Source of the DNA: Flavobacteriaceae bacterium
Lineage (GTDB): Bacteria; Bacteroidota; Bacteroidia; Flavobacteriales; Flavobacteriaceae
NCBI GenBank assembly: GCA_014239895.1
Contig: JAAZXZ010000062.1
Coordinates: 1 to 19,162 of the forward strand
Length of the DNA stretch: 19,162 nt
Reading direction: 5' to 3'
The position numbers were made by a program, and so were the translations under genes. Positions 6,803 through 15,285 of this stretch are shown piece by piece. Every line of letters starts with the position of its first letter. Position 1 is the first letter of the stretch. The notes under the pieces are model-generated. The model made no database searches. It saw nothing but the letters and a program-made list of their open reading frames with translations, and was not told where the DNA came from.

Positions 6803-8104
6803 GTGTCAGAAAAAGCAACATTAAACGTTAATGGTGGTAGTTATGATCTACCCTTACTGAAGAGTTCAGAGGGTGAACTATGTATTGAAATAAGTAAGCT
6901 TAGAGGTCAATCTAATGGAATTACAACCATTGATAGAGGTTTTAAAAATACAGCTTCATGTGAGAGTAAAATTACCTATTTAGATGGTGAAAAAGGTATT
7001 CTACGCTATAGAGGTTATTCTATTGAAGAATTAGCTAGCAAGGCTTCATTTCTGGAGGTTTCGTATTTATTAATTTTTGGTGAGCTACCTGATAAAGATG
7101 AGCTAGAAAAATTTCATAATGATATAGTTGAACAAAGTATCGTAGCTGATGATATAAAGAAAATCATTGATGCATTTCCCGGAGCTGCACATCCAATGGG
7201 TGTTTTGTCAAGTTTAACAAGTGCATTAACTGCTTTTAATCCTGATGATATTTCCTTGGATTATGCCAGAAGCAAGGAAGAAATGTACAACACTATTGTT
7301 AAATTAATGGGTAAGATACCTGTTCTTATATCTTGGACATTTAGAAAAAAGAATGGATTTCCACTAGAATATTCTAGTAAAACAAGGAATTTAGACTATG
7401 TTGAGAATATTTTACAAATGATGTTTAAAAGACCTAACGAAGACTACGTCCAAAACACCGTTTTAGTTGATGTATTAAACAAACTTCTAATTTTACATGC
7501 AGATCATGAGCAGAATTGCTCTACTTCAACTGTTAGAATTGTAGGATCTGCGCAAACCGGATTATTTGCTTCAATATCTGCGGGGATTTCTGCTCTTTGG
7601 GGCCCTTTACATGGAGGAGCTAATCAAGCTGTTTTAGAAATGTTTAATGCAATTAAAGAAGATGGTGGCGATACCCAAAAGTATATCAATAAAGCTAAGG
7701 ATAAGGAAGATCCATTTAGGCTTATGGGCTTTGGACATAGAGTCTACAAGAATTATGACCCAAGAGCAAAAATAATTAAGGAAGCAGCACATAATGTCTT
7801 AGAGACACTTGGCATTGATGACCCTGTCCTAGAAATTGCAAAAGCACTGGAAGAAAAAGCCTTAAAAGACAAATACTTTGTTGACAGAAAATTATATCCA
7901 AATGTTGATTTTTATTCTGGAGTAATATATAGAGCTATGGGAATTCCTTCTGATATGTATACGGTAATGTTTGCTTTAGGAAGATTACCAGGATGGATTG
8001 CTCAATGGCGAGAGATGAGATTAATGAATGAACCAATTGGACGTCCTAGACAATTATATACTGGAAGTACATTAAGAAAATTCAAATCAATTTCTAAGAG
8101 ATAA
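6803..8104 (+). CDS. gltA: Citrate synthase (type II)
   Basis: The 433-residue protein condenses acetyl-CoA and oxaloacetate at the entry of the TCA cycle. It has the hexameric, Gram-negative type II layout, with a short beta-rich N-terminal domain (about 1-60) before the helical core. Motifs include YLDGEKGILRYRGYSIEELA, LHADHEQNCSTSTVR, LWGPLHGGANQA with catalytic His270, MGFGHRVYKNYDPRA with His312, and NVDFYSGVIYRAMG with catalytic Asp369. It ends with GRPRQLYTGS. The start is a GTG; the conserved N-terminal domain begins directly after it and no in-frame ATG serves better. It has its own promoter-like box. The TCA enzyme malate dehydrogenase (18113-19039) is encoded later in the window but in a separate unit. 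Confidence 0.97.
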   Translation: MSEKATLNVNGGSYDLPLLKSSEGELCIEISKLRGQSNGITTIDRGFKNTASCESKITYLDGEKGILRYRGYSIEELASKASFLEVSYLLIFGELPDKDELEKFHNDIVEQSIVADDIKKIIDAFPGAAHPMGVLSSLTSALTAFNPDDISLDYARSKEEMYNTIVKLMGKIPVLISWTFRKKNGFPLEYSSKTRNLDYVENILQMMFKRPNEDYVQNTVLVDVLNKLLILHADHEQNCSTSTVRIVGSAQTGLFASISAGISALWGPLHGGANQAVLEMFNAIKEDGGDTQKYINKAKDKEDPFRLMGFGHRVYKNYDPRAKIIKEAAHNVLETLGIDDPVLEIAKALEEKALKDKYFVDRKLYPNVDFYSGVIYRAMGIPSDMYTVMFALGRLPGWIAQWREMRLMNEPIGRPRQLYTGSTLRKFKSISKR

Positions 8105-8132
8105 TATATCCTTTTCAATCACACTTTCTTTG

Positions 8133-8140
8133 TATCTTTA
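8133..8140 (+). promoter_or_regulatory. Possible -7 box immediately before the 8145 gene
   Basis: TATCTTTA matches TAnnTTTG except for the last base. CTTTTC at 8111-8116 may be the -33 region at about 16-17 bases. If used, transcription would start at or within a few bases of the ATG at 8145, giving a nearly leaderless mRNA. Confidence 0.4.
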
Positions 8141-8144
8141 TTGA

Positions 8145-9062
8145 ATGTTAAACCTCAATGTAGTCAATGAGACTTCAAAACTAAAGGCAGTTGTATTAGG
8201 CACAGCTGTAAGTTTAGGCCCTGCACCAAAATTAGAAGATTGTATTGATCCTAAAAGTAGGGAGCATATATTAAATAATACATATCCAATTGAAGAAGAT
8301 CTAACTCAGGAATTACAAGAGTTTTTTCAAGTATTAAAAAAACATGATGTAGTCGTGTATAGGCCTAAAAAAATTGAAAATTATAATCAAATTTTTTCTA
8401 GAGATATTGCTTTTGTAATAGACAATAAATTTGTTTTTGCCAATGTTGTAAAAGAAAGAGAAAACGAAATTCATGGAATAGAACATATTTTTAGTCAAAT
8501 TGATAATCAGAATATAATTCATTTGCCTGAAACGTGCCATGTAGAGGGAGGAGATGTAATGCTGTGGGGGAATTATATTTTTATTGGAACCTATTCAGCA
8601 AGTGACTTTTCAAACTATATAACAGCGAGAACTAATAATCAAGCAGTAAATGCTATAAAAAATTTATTTCCAAATAAAACAATTATACCTTTTGAACTCC
8701 TAAAATCTAATGATGATCCGAGAAACAATGCACTGCATTTGGATTGTTGTTTGCAGCCAGTAGGAAAGAATAAAGCAATTGCATGTCCTGAAGTATTTTT
8801 AGATCGAAATCAATACAAATGGATTGTTGATTTATTTGGAGCAGAGAATATATTTGAAATAAGCAAAGAAGAGATGTGTGATATGCACTGTAATATTTTT
8901 TCTATTGACCAGAATATTGTTGTAAGTGATAGATCTTTCATCCGATTAAATACTTGGCTTGAAAAAAATAATTTTATTGTTGAGAAAATAAAATACTCTG
9001 AAGCATCAAAACAAGGCGGTCTTTTAAGATGTTCAACTTTACCATTAATTAGAGAAAATTAA
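8145..9062 (+). CDS. Amidinotransferase-fold hydrolase, dimethylarginine dimethylaminohydrolase-like
   Basis: The 305-residue protein belongs to the guanidino-group-modifying superfamily (arginine deiminase, DDAH, amidinotransferases), which use a Cys-His-acid site on guanidine substrates. Visible motifs are FSRDIAF (Arg86, Asp87), VEGGDVMLWGNYIFIGTY (Glu134), ALHLDCCLQPVGK (His198) and GGLLRCSTLPL with the presumed nucleophile Cys296. The Cys-His-Glu arrangement is therefore intact. The superfamily is clear, but the substrate is not: DDAH-like annotation (methylarginine to citrulline) is common for relatives, while arginine deiminase or another guanidine hydrolase remains possible. The next gene, three bases away, is a second, different member of the superfamily, and argS follows. 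No signal peptide; cytosolic. Confidence 0.85.
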   Translation: MLNLNVVNETSKLKAVVLGTAVSLGPAPKLEDCIDPKSREHILNNTYPIEEDLTQELQEFFQVLKKHDVVVYRPKKIENYNQIFSRDIAFVIDNKFVFANVVKERENEIHGIEHIFSQIDNQNIIHLPETCHVEGGDVMLWGNYIFIGTYSASDFSNYITARTNNQAVNAIKNLFPNKTIIPFELLKSNDDPRNNALHLDCCLQPVGKNKAIACPEVFLDRNQYKWIVDLFGAENIFEISKEEMCDMHCNIFSIDQNIVVSDRSFIRLNTWLEKNNFIVEKIKYSEASKQGGLLRCSTLPLIREN

Positions 9063-9064
9063 AC

Positions 9065-9997
9065 ATGCAGCAGATAACAAATAGCATATTGATGATTAGA
9101 CCAGCTAATTTTAATTACAATGATCAAACGGCTAGTAATAATTATTATCAAAAAAAGGGGCTTGCATTAGAGTCAGTTAATGAAAATGCACAAAAAGAAT
9201 TTGATTTATTAGTTAAAGAATTAAAATCCAATGGAATTAATGTACTAGTTTTTGATGATGATTTGAAACATGAAACACCATCTGCTATTTTTCCAAATAA
9301 TTGGATATCATTTCATTCAAACGGAGATGTAGTTATATATCCTATGTTTGCAATTAACAGAAGATTAGAGAGAAGAGAAGATGTTTTTAGTTTTGTTGAA
9401 AACAAGGGATTTAATATCAAAAACGTTGTTGATTATACTTCTGCAGAGGATGAAAATCTATTTTTAGAAGGTACTGGAAGTATAGTTTTAGATAGAGTTA
9501 ACAGAAAAGCTTATTGTTCTATATCGGAAAGATCTTCAGAGGATTTACTAATTGAATTTTGTGAAGATTTTCAATATACTCCTGTAATTTTTAATTCGTT
9601 TCAAAACGTTGAAGGTCAAAGACTAGCTATCTATCATACCAATGTTATGATGTGTGTAGCTGAAACATTTGTAATTGTTTGTCTTGATTCAATTGATGAT
9701 GGAACTCAAAGAAAAAATCTAACAAATCATTTAATTGAAAATGAAAAAGAAATAATTGAAATTAGTGAAAATCAACTAGAGAATTTTTCAGGAAATATGC
9801 TACAACTTAAAGATTCTAGTGGAAATCCTATACTAGTGATGAGTGAATCAGCACATAAAGCATTAAATAAAGAGCAGGTTGATAAAATACAAAAGCATTG
9901 TAAACTTTTATCTAGCCCAATCCCTACTATTGAAAGGTGTGAAGGGGGAAGTGTAAGATGTATGATAGCTGAAGTCTTTCTTCCAATTTCAAAATAA
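9065..9997 (+). CDS. ctlX: Amidinotransferase-fold hydrolase, CtlX-type citrulline hydrolase
   Basis: This 310-residue protein starts with the motif MIRPANFNYNDQTASNNYYQ (about residues 10-29), characteristic of CtlX, the citrulline-using hydrolase first described in Francisella, which yields ornithine. Other blocks are IFPNNWISFH (about 75-84), FLEGTGSIVLDR with Glu135, YHTNVMMCVAETF with His191, and GSVRCMIAEVFLP with the presumed nucleophile Cys299. It shares the superfamily with the gene just upstream but little sequence; for example it has EGTG where that protein has EGGD. The gap of two bases between stop and ATG indicates one operon. A product sequence guanidine to citrulline to ornithine across the two enzymes is an attractive inference, not shown by the sequence. 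Confidence 0.82.
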   Translation: MQQITNSILMIRPANFNYNDQTASNNYYQKKGLALESVNENAQKEFDLLVKELKSNGINVLVFDDDLKHETPSAIFPNNWISFHSNGDVVIYPMFAINRRLERREDVFSFVENKGFNIKNVVDYTSAEDENLFLEGTGSIVLDRVNRKAYCSISERSSEDLLIEFCEDFQYTPVIFNSFQNVEGQRLAIYHTNVMMCVAETFVIVCLDSIDDGTQRKNLTNHLIENEKEIIEISENQLENFSGNMLQLKDSSGNPILVMSESAHKALNKEQVDKIQKHCKLLSSPIPTIERCEGGSVRCMIAEVFLPISK

Positions 9998-10010
9998 GAT
10001 TATTAAGCAC

Positions 10011-10018
10011 TATATTTA
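10011..10018 (+). promoter_or_regulatory. Possible -7 box before argS
   Basis: TATATTTA differs from TAnnTTTG only in the last base. TTTC at 9987-9990 lies 20 bases upstream. No terminator separates argS from the preceding gene, so argS could be read from both. Confidence 0.4.
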
Positions 10019-10034
10019 TACATTATAATTCAAC

Positions 10035-11807
10035 ATGCAACTTCAAAAGATACTCTCAAAAAATGTAATTGATGCTTTTGATAAACTTTTTAATGTTAGA
10101 GTTGAAAATATTGAATTTCAGCCTACAAAAAAAGAGTTTGAAGGAGATATAACTATTGTTATTTTCCCTTTTGTTAAACTTTTAAAACAAACCCCTAAAG
10201 ATATTGCAGAAAAACTTGGAAGTTCTCTTGAAAAAAAGGACTGTGTAGTTAAATACAATGTTGTTTCAGGTTTTCTTAATCTTGTAATTTCTGATGATTA
10301 TTATTTAGATTTTTTTGAGTCAATAAAATCTAATGAAAAATATGGCTTCATTCTTCCAACTACTAATGATGCAGTTATGGTTGAGTATTCTTCTCCAAAC
10401 ACGAATAAGCCTTTACATTTAGGACATATTAGAAATAATCTACTCGGCTATAGTGTTTCAGAAATATTAAAGGCGTCAGGAAAAAAAGTTTATAAAACTC
10501 AAATCATCAATGATAGAGGCATTCATATTTGTAAAAGTATGGTCTCATGGCTAGCCTATGGAAATGGGGAAACACCTGAATTATCTGGCCTAAAAGGAGA
10601 CAAATTAGTTGGAAACTATTATGTTAAATATGATCAAGTTTATCAGGAACAAGTACAAGATTTAATCAAGCAAGGAAAAGCTGATGATGATGCAAAACAA
10701 CAAGCTCCAATATTATTAGAAGCAAAAGATATGTTACTAAAATGGGAATCTGGAGATAAAGAAGTAGTGAGTCTTTGGAAAAAAATGAATCAATGGGTTT
10801 ATGATGGATTTGATGTTACATATAAAAGACTTGGTGTTGATTTTGATTCTTATTATTATGAGAGTCAAACCTATCTCCTAGGTAAGGAATTTATAAAAAC
10901 AGGTCTAGAAAAAGAAGTTTTTTACAAAAAGGATGATGGTTCCATTTGGTGTGATTTAACTAGTGAAGGATTGGACGAAAAAATTGTTTTAAGAGCTGAT
11001 GGGACAGCTGTTTATATGACGCAAGATATTGGTACAGCCGTGCAAAGAGTAAAAGATCACCCTGATATTAATTCCATGGTATACACTGTTGGAAATGAAC
11101 AAGATTATCACTTTAAAGTCTTGTTTTTGATACTAAAAAAATTAGGTTTTTCTTGGGCAGAAAATTTATTCCATTTAAGCTATGGAATGGTTGATCTTCC
11201 TACTGGAAAAATGAAGAGTAGAGAAGGAGTAGTAGTTGATGCAGATGACTTGTTAGAAGAGATGAGTGAAACAGCAAAAAATATTTCTAAGCAATTAGGA
11301 AAATTAGACGGGTATGATAAAAATCAAAAACAAGAGGTTTATGAAACCATTGGGTTAGGAGCTTTAAAATATTTTATTCTCAAAGTTGATCCCAAAAAGA
11401 GAATTTTATTTGATCCTAAAGAGTCTGTTGATTTTCAAGGCAATACGGCTTCATTTATTCAATATTCTTATGCTAGAATTCAGTCTATAATTAGGGGTAT
11501 AAATTTTAAACCTTCAAAAGAAAAATATCAACAACCTTTGGAAGATAATGAGAAAGAACTTATCAAACAATTGGAGCTTTTTCCATCGATAATTCAAAAT
11601 TCTGCAACAAGTCATAACCCTGGTCTTATAGCAAATTATCTTTATGACTTAGTTAGAATATTTAATTCTTTTTATCAAAGTTTACCTATTTTAAAATCTG
11701 CATTAATAGATAAGAAAAATTTTAGAGTAGATCTGTGTAGATCTGTTGGATATACAATTAAAAATGCATTGGGAATACTTGGAATTGGTGTAGTTGATAG
11801 AATGTAG
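10035..11807 (+). CDS. argS: Arginyl-tRNA synthetase
   Basis: The 590-residue class I synthetase charges tRNA-Arg with arginine. The N-terminal Add-1-type tRNA-binding domain spans about 1-105. The catalytic core has EYSSPNTNKPLHLGHIRNNL with HIGH-equivalent residues 128-131 (HLGH), INDRGIHICKSMVSW, and the KMSKS-equivalent GKMKSREG (Lys392-Arg396; the sequence KMKSR is complete, whereas several ArgRS lack the canonical lysine). The C-terminal helical anticodon-binding domain with FQGNTASFIQYSYARIQSI (from about residue 470) ends at GVVDRM. Length is within the usual 550-600. It follows the two guanidine-type hydrolases by 37 bases, so arginine use and arginine metabolism genes are neighbours here. 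Confidence 0.97.
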   Translation: MQLQKILSKNVIDAFDKLFNVRVENIEFQPTKKEFEGDITIVIFPFVKLLKQTPKDIAEKLGSSLEKKDCVVKYNVVSGFLNLVISDDYYLDFFESIKSNEKYGFILPTTNDAVMVEYSSPNTNKPLHLGHIRNNLLGYSVSEILKASGKKVYKTQIINDRGIHICKSMVSWLAYGNGETPELSGLKGDKLVGNYYVKYDQVYQEQVQDLIKQGKADDDAKQQAPILLEAKDMLLKWESGDKEVVSLWKKMNQWVYDGFDVTYKRLGVDFDSYYYESQTYLLGKEFIKTGLEKEVFYKKDDGSIWCDLTSEGLDEKIVLRADGTAVYMTQDIGTAVQRVKDHPDINSMVYTVGNEQDYHFKVLFLILKKLGFSWAENLFHLSYGMVDLPTGKMKSREGVVVDADDLLEEMSETAKNISKQLGKLDGYDKNQKQEVYETIGLGALKYFILKVDPKKRILFDPKESVDFQGNTASFIQYSYARIQSIIRGINFKPSKEKYQQPLEDNEKELIKQLELFPSIIQNSATSHNPGLIANYLYDLVRIFNSFYQSLPILKSALIDKKNFRVDLCRSVGYTIKNALGILGIGVVDRM

Positions 11808-11838
11808 TTTTTATTTAGAAAGAACAGCTACTTTTTTT
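11804..11838 (+). terminator. Probable intrinsic terminator after argS
   Basis: GTAGTT (11804-11809, overlapping the argS stop) pairs with AGCTAC near 11826-11831 (one G-U), and may extend past one mismatch to further A-T pairs, followed by seven T residues (11832-11838). The stem is weak, so the call depends mainly on the T-tract and position. Confidence 0.55.
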
Positions 11839-11868
11839 AAATTTGACTTTTAATAAAATAGTTATCAT

Positions 11869-13200
11869 ATGTTTGATAGTCTTAGTGATAAGTTAGATAA
11901 AGCCTTTCAACTTTTAAAAGGCCATGGTAGAATTACAGAGATTAATATTGCCGAGACCCTAAAAGAAGTGCGTCGCGCTCTTTTAGATGCAGATGTAAAT
12001 TATAAAACAGCAAAAGATTTTACTGAAACAGTTAAGCAAAAGGCCTTAGGACAAGATGTATTAACTTCATTGAAGCCTGGTCAAATAATGATTAAAATAG
12101 TCAAGGATGAATTAACCCAGCTAATGGGCGGTGATTCTTCTGAAATTGATCTAACTGGAAAGCCTTCTATTGTATTAATGTCAGGGCTACAAGGATCTGG
12201 TAAGACAACATTTTCAGCTAAACTTGCTAATTTTTTAAGAAAGACAAATAGCATGAAACCTCTTATGGTTGCTTGTGATGTATACAGGCCTGCTGCTATT
12301 GAACAATTACATGTACTTGGAAAAGATTTAGATGTTGAGGTATATAGCGAAGATGAAAATAAGGATCCAGTTTCTATTGCAAAAGCTGGTATTAAATATG
12401 CTAAATCAAAAGGATTTAATTTGGTTATAGTAGATACTGCAGGTAGGCTAGCTATAGATGAATTTATGATGACAGAGATCTCAAATATTAAAAAAGCTAT
12501 TAAACCGCAAGAAGTTTTATTTGTAGTAGATTCAATGACGGGTCAGGATGCAGTTAATAGTGCTAAAGCTTTTAATGATATTTTAGATTTTAATGGAGTA
12601 GTTTTAACCAAGCTAGATGGTGACTCAAGAGGTGGTGCAGCACTATCAATAAAAAGTGTTGTAGATAAGCCTATAAAATTTATTGGAACAGGTGAGAAGA
12701 TGGATGCCTTGGATGCATTTCATCCTGCGAGAATGGCCGATAGAATACTTGGAATGGGCGATGTTGTCTCACTTGTTGAGAGAGCACAACAACAATTTGA
12801 TGAGGAGGAAGCTAGAAAAGTTCAAAAGAAAATTGCAAAGAACAAATTTGGCTTTGATGATTTCTTAAATCAAATTCAGCAAATTAAAAAGATGGGAGAC
12901 ATGAAAGATTTAGTTGGGATGATTCCAGGAGCGGGAAAAATGATGAAAGACATAGATATTGATGATGATTCCTTTAAACATATAGAGGCAATTATTCATT
13001 CCATGACTCCAAAGGAGCGTTCGAATCCAGCACTGATAGATCATTCTAGAAAAAAACGAATTAGTATGGGTTCAGGAACAAGCCTTGATGATGTAAATCA
13101 GCTTATGAAGCAATTTTCACAAATGAGTAAAATGATGAAAATGATGCAAGGTGATGGTGGTGCAAAAATGATGCAGATGATGCAAAATGCTAAAAAATAA
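11869..13200 (+). CDS. ffh: Signal recognition particle protein Ffh
   Basis: The 443-residue GTPase binds 4.5S RNA and signal sequences and, with FtsY, targets membrane proteins to SecYEG. Domains in order: helical N domain (about 1-95, MFDSLSDKLDKAFQLLKGHG start), Ras-like G domain (about 96-300) with the P-loop GLQGSGKT (106-113), DVYRPAAIEQL (137-147), DTAGR (189-193), TKLDGDSRGG (247-256) and GTGEK (273-277), then the methionine-rich M domain (about 320-443) ending in a run of MM repeats. The start ATG is fixed by the conserved MFD beginning. The SRP RNA gene is not in the window. folD follows after eight bases, suggesting co-transcription. Confidence 0.98.
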   Translation: MFDSLSDKLDKAFQLLKGHGRITEINIAETLKEVRRALLDADVNYKTAKDFTETVKQKALGQDVLTSLKPGQIMIKIVKDELTQLMGGDSSEIDLTGKPSIVLMSGLQGSGKTTFSAKLANFLRKTNSMKPLMVACDVYRPAAIEQLHVLGKDLDVEVYSEDENKDPVSIAKAGIKYAKSKGFNLVIVDTAGRLAIDEFMMTEISNIKKAIKPQEVLFVVDSMTGQDAVNSAKAFNDILDFNGVVLTKLDGDSRGGAALSIKSVVDKPIKFIGTGEKMDALDAFHPARMADRILGMGDVVSLVERAQQQFDEEEARKVQKKIAKNKFGFDDFLNQIQQIKKMGDMKDLVGMIPGAGKMMKDIDIDDDSFKHIEAIIHSMTPKERSNPALIDHSRKKRISMGSGTSLDDVNQLMKQFSQMSKMMKMMQGDGGAKMMQMMQNAKK

Positions 13201-13208
13201 TTATTATA

Positions 13209-14075
13209 ATGACAATTTTAGACGGAAGAAAAACAAGCAGTGATATTAAGGATGAAATTGCCGTTGCTGTGAAGGAAATTGTAGCAAGCGGTTCTCGGGC
13301 TCCTCATCTAGCAGCAGTTATAGTAGGAGAGGATGGTGCAAGTTTGACTTATGTAGGAAGCAAGGTTAGAGCATGTAAAAAAGTAGGCTTTGATTCTACA
13401 CTTGTAAAACTTCCGAAGACTACAACTGAAGATGAATTACTTAACAAGGTTCATGAATTAAATAACAACGATGCAATTGATGGATATATAGTTCAGCTTC
13501 CACTTCCTAGTCATATAGATTCTCAAAAAATATTAATGGCTGTAGATCCAGCTAAAGATGTAGATGGTTTCCATCCCACTAATTTTGGAAAAATGGCACT
13601 TAATTTGCCCACTTTTATTTCTGCTACTCCTTATGGGATTATGGAATTATTAGAAAGATATAATGTAGAGACTGAGGGAAAACATACAGTGGTCATTGGA
13701 CGCTCAGATATTGTTGGAAGACCCATAAGTATTCTTATGAGTAGAAAATCTAATCCTGGGAATTCAACAGTAACACTTGCCCATAGTAGAACTAAAAATA
13801 TTGCTGAGCTGACAAGACAGGCTGATATAATTATTTCTGCTCTTGGATCTCCAAATTTTGTTAAAGCTGATATGGTAAAAGAAGGGGTAGTAGTGGTAGA
13901 TGTAGGAATTACAAGAGTTAAGGATGATTCAGAAAAAGGATACAAAATTGTAGGTGATGTAGACTATGAAGGTGTTTCCAAAAAGGCAAGTCATATAACT
14001 CCTGTTCCAGGGGGTGTTGGTCCTATGACTATTGCAATGCTTTTAAAAAATACGCTTCAAGCTTATAATAATTAA
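13209..14075 (+). CDS. folD: Methylene-tetrahydrofolate dehydrogenase / cyclohydrolase
   Basis: The 288-residue bifunctional enzyme oxidises 5,10-methylene-THF to methenyl-THF (NADP) and hydrolyses it to 10-formyl-THF for purine and initiator-tRNA formylation. Motifs: LTYVGSKVRACKKVGF with Tyr48 and Lys52 (matching the catalytic Tyr/Lys pair), VQLPLPSHID, DVDGFHPTNFGKMAL, the cofactor loop VVIGRSDIVGRPISILM, and TPVPGGVGPMTIAMLL at the C-terminus. Length matches the family (about 285-295). It lies eight bases after ffh and is convergent with the minus-strand VOC gene, with only 12 bases between the two stop codons. Confidence 0.97.
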   Translation: MTILDGRKTSSDIKDEIAVAVKEIVASGSRAPHLAAVIVGEDGASLTYVGSKVRACKKVGFDSTLVKLPKTTTEDELLNKVHELNNNDAIDGYIVQLPLPSHIDSQKILMAVDPAKDVDGFHPTNFGKMALNLPTFISATPYGIMELLERYNVETEGKHTVVIGRSDIVGRPISILMSRKSNPGNSTVTLAHSRTKNIAELTRQADIIISALGSPNFVKADMVKEGVVVVDVGITRVKDDSEKGYKIVGDVDYEGVSKKASHITPVPGGVGPMTIAMLLKNTLQAYNN

Positions 14076-14087
14076 CTTCATATCAAA

Positions 14088-14510
14088 TTATTTTTCAAAA
14101 ATTTGATTAAAGTCCTTGAATGATTTGAATTCAAGAGCATTTCCTGCGGGATCTTTAAAGAACATAGTGGCTTGTTCACCAGCCAGTCCCTTAAATCTAA
14201 TATAAGGTTCAATAATAAATTCAATTCCTTTTTCAATTAGATGTTTTGAAAATTTATCAAAATCATTCCACTCCAAAATAACACCAAAGTGAGGCACTGG
14301 TACATCTTTTCCATCTACAGGATTTGTATGCAGATCTTCTTTTGATTTCTCTTTATAATGAATTACTAATTGATGGCCAAAAAGATTAAAGTCTACCCAA
14401 TGATCGCTACTTCTACCTTCTTTACAGCCAAGAATATCTCTATAGAATTCTCTACACTTGGGAATATTATCAACTGGAATTGCTAGATGAAATGGAGTTA
14501 ATTTTTGCAT
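14088..14510 (-). CDS. VOC-fold (glyoxalase/dioxygenase superfamily) protein
   Basis: This 140-residue protein shows the paired beta-alpha-beta-beta-beta layout of the vicinal-oxygen-chelate superfamily. It begins [20 protein letters not shown] (residues 4-23) and ends the second module with [18 protein letters not shown]. Likely metal ligands are His8, His74 (VPHFGVIL) and Glu127, so a divalent-metal site seems retained. Members include glyoxalase I, fosfomycin/bleomycin resistance proteins and ring-cleaving dioxygenases; the specific activity cannot be told here. Single-domain size means it would act as a dimer. Its ATG directly abuts the stop codon of the pseudouridine synthase gene (zero gap), so the two share a transcript. 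Confidence 0.85.
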   Translation of the reverse strand: MQKLTPFHLAIPVDNIPKCREFYRDILGCKEGRSSDHWVDFNLFGHQLVIHYKEKSKEDLHTNPVDGKDVPVPHFGVILEWNDFDKFSKHLIEKGIEFIIEPYIRFKGLAGEQATMFFKDPAGNALEFKSFKDFNQIFEK

Positions 14511-15221
14511 TTATTTTTTTAACATATTAGTAAGTTCAGAAATTTCTTTATCGTTTAACAATCGATATTTCCCCTCTTTAACATCTAATTTTATATTCAT
14601 AATTCTAACTCTCTTTAAGGATACAACCCTAAAATCAAAATATTCACACATTCTTCTTATTTGTCTATTTAATCCTTGAGTTAAAATAATTTTAAATTCT
14701 GTAGATTTTAATTTTTCCACTTTACATTTTCTAGTTTTTTTACCAACAATTGCCACCCCTTCACTCATTTTTTTTAGAACATCCTCTGAAATAGGTCTAT
14801 TAACCCTGACTAGATACTCTTTTTCGTTATTGTACGCGGTTTTTAGGATTTTGTTAGCAGTATCACCATCATTGGTTAATAAAATTAATCCTGTAGTTGT
14901 TTTATCAAGTCTTCCAATAGGAAATATTCGCTCACGAAACTTTATAAAGTCAATTATGTTGTTTTCTTCAACTCCAGCATTTGTCGTACATACAACACCT
15001 TTAGGTTTATTAAGGGCAATGAAGATTCTTTTGGTTTTTTTTTGTTTGATTTTTTCTCCATCAACATGAATAACATCATCCTTTTGAACTTTGTAGCCCA
15101 TTACTGCTTCTTTTGAATTTACTATTATTCTGCCTTGTTCAATTAGCTTATCAGCTTGTCTCCTAGAGCAGTAGCCTATTTCACTCAAATATTTATTAAT
15201 TCTTATCCCCTGAGACTCCAT
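14511..15221 (-). CDS. rluF: 23S rRNA pseudouridine synthase, RluB/RluF family
   Basis: The 236-residue enzyme has an N-terminal S4 RNA-binding domain (about 6-55, IRINKYLSEIGYCSRRQADK) and a catalytic domain with FPIGRLDKTTTGLILLTNDGD, in which Asp106 is the catalytic nucleophile. ALNKPKGVVCTT (69-80) and LTQGLNRQIRRMCEYFDFRV are further family blocks. The NRQIRRMCEYF block and RVVSLKRVRIMNI resemble RluF (U2604) more than RluB (U2605), in my reading, but that choice needs alignment. It lacks the C-terminal extension seen in E. coli RluF. It is transcribed away from queE, with 64 bases between the two true starts, and leads the VOC gene. Confidence 0.85.
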   Translation of the reverse strand: MESQGIRINKYLSEIGYCSRRQADKLIEQGRIIVNSKEAVMGYKVQKDDVIHVDGEKIKQKKTKRIFIALNKPKGVVCTTNAGVEENNIIDFIKFRERIFPIGRLDKTTTGLILLTNDGDTANKILKTAYNNEKEYLVRVNRPISEDVLKKMSEGVAIVGKKTRKCKVEKLKSTEFKIILTQGLNRQIRRMCEYFDFRVVSLKRVRIMNIKLDVKEGKYRLLNDKEISELTNMLKK

Positions 15222-15248
15222 GTTATATTCAATAATTTTATTCGATGT

Positions 15249-15256
15249 TAAATATA
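15249..15256 (-). promoter_or_regulatory. Possible -7 box for the minus-strand rluF-VOC unit
   Basis: On the minus strand the sequence reads TATATTTA, one base off TAnnTTTG, about 28 bases before the rluF ATG. It shares the 64-base divergent intergenic region with the queE promoter. Confidence 0.4.
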
Positions 15257-15271
15257 GATAATTAAGATCTT

Positions 15272-15279
15272 TATATTTG
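15272..15279 (+). promoter_or_regulatory. Bacteroidota -7 box for queE
   Basis: TATATTTG matches TAnnTTTG exactly. Its last three bases are a TTG that would otherwise be read as an alternative upstream start codon. Transcription should begin a few bases later, at or just before the ATG at 15286. No clear -33 element is visible. Confidence 0.6.
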
Positions 15280-15285
15280 CAAGTG

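Noticed and set aside
11868..11875. TATGTTTG, a perfect TAnnTTTG match at the ffh start
   Set aside because: It overlaps the conserved ATG-TTT-GAT (Met-Phe-Asp) start of ffh; using it would place transcription inside the gene.
13631..13945. Minus-strand ORF of 104 codons inside folD
   Set aside because: It is fully contained in the conserved folD coding sequence, with no independent evidence.
14082..14107. ATCAAAT/ATTTGAT inverted repeat at the folD-VOC convergent junction as a bidirectional terminator
   Set aside because: The stem is only A/T-rich, the loop is 12 bases and neither side has a proper U-tract; it also overlaps the VOC coding end.
15277..15285. TTG at 15277 (or GTG at 15283) as the queE start
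   Set aside because: The TTG is part of the -7 box and the ATG at 15286 fits the family length; the three extra residues match nothing conserved.
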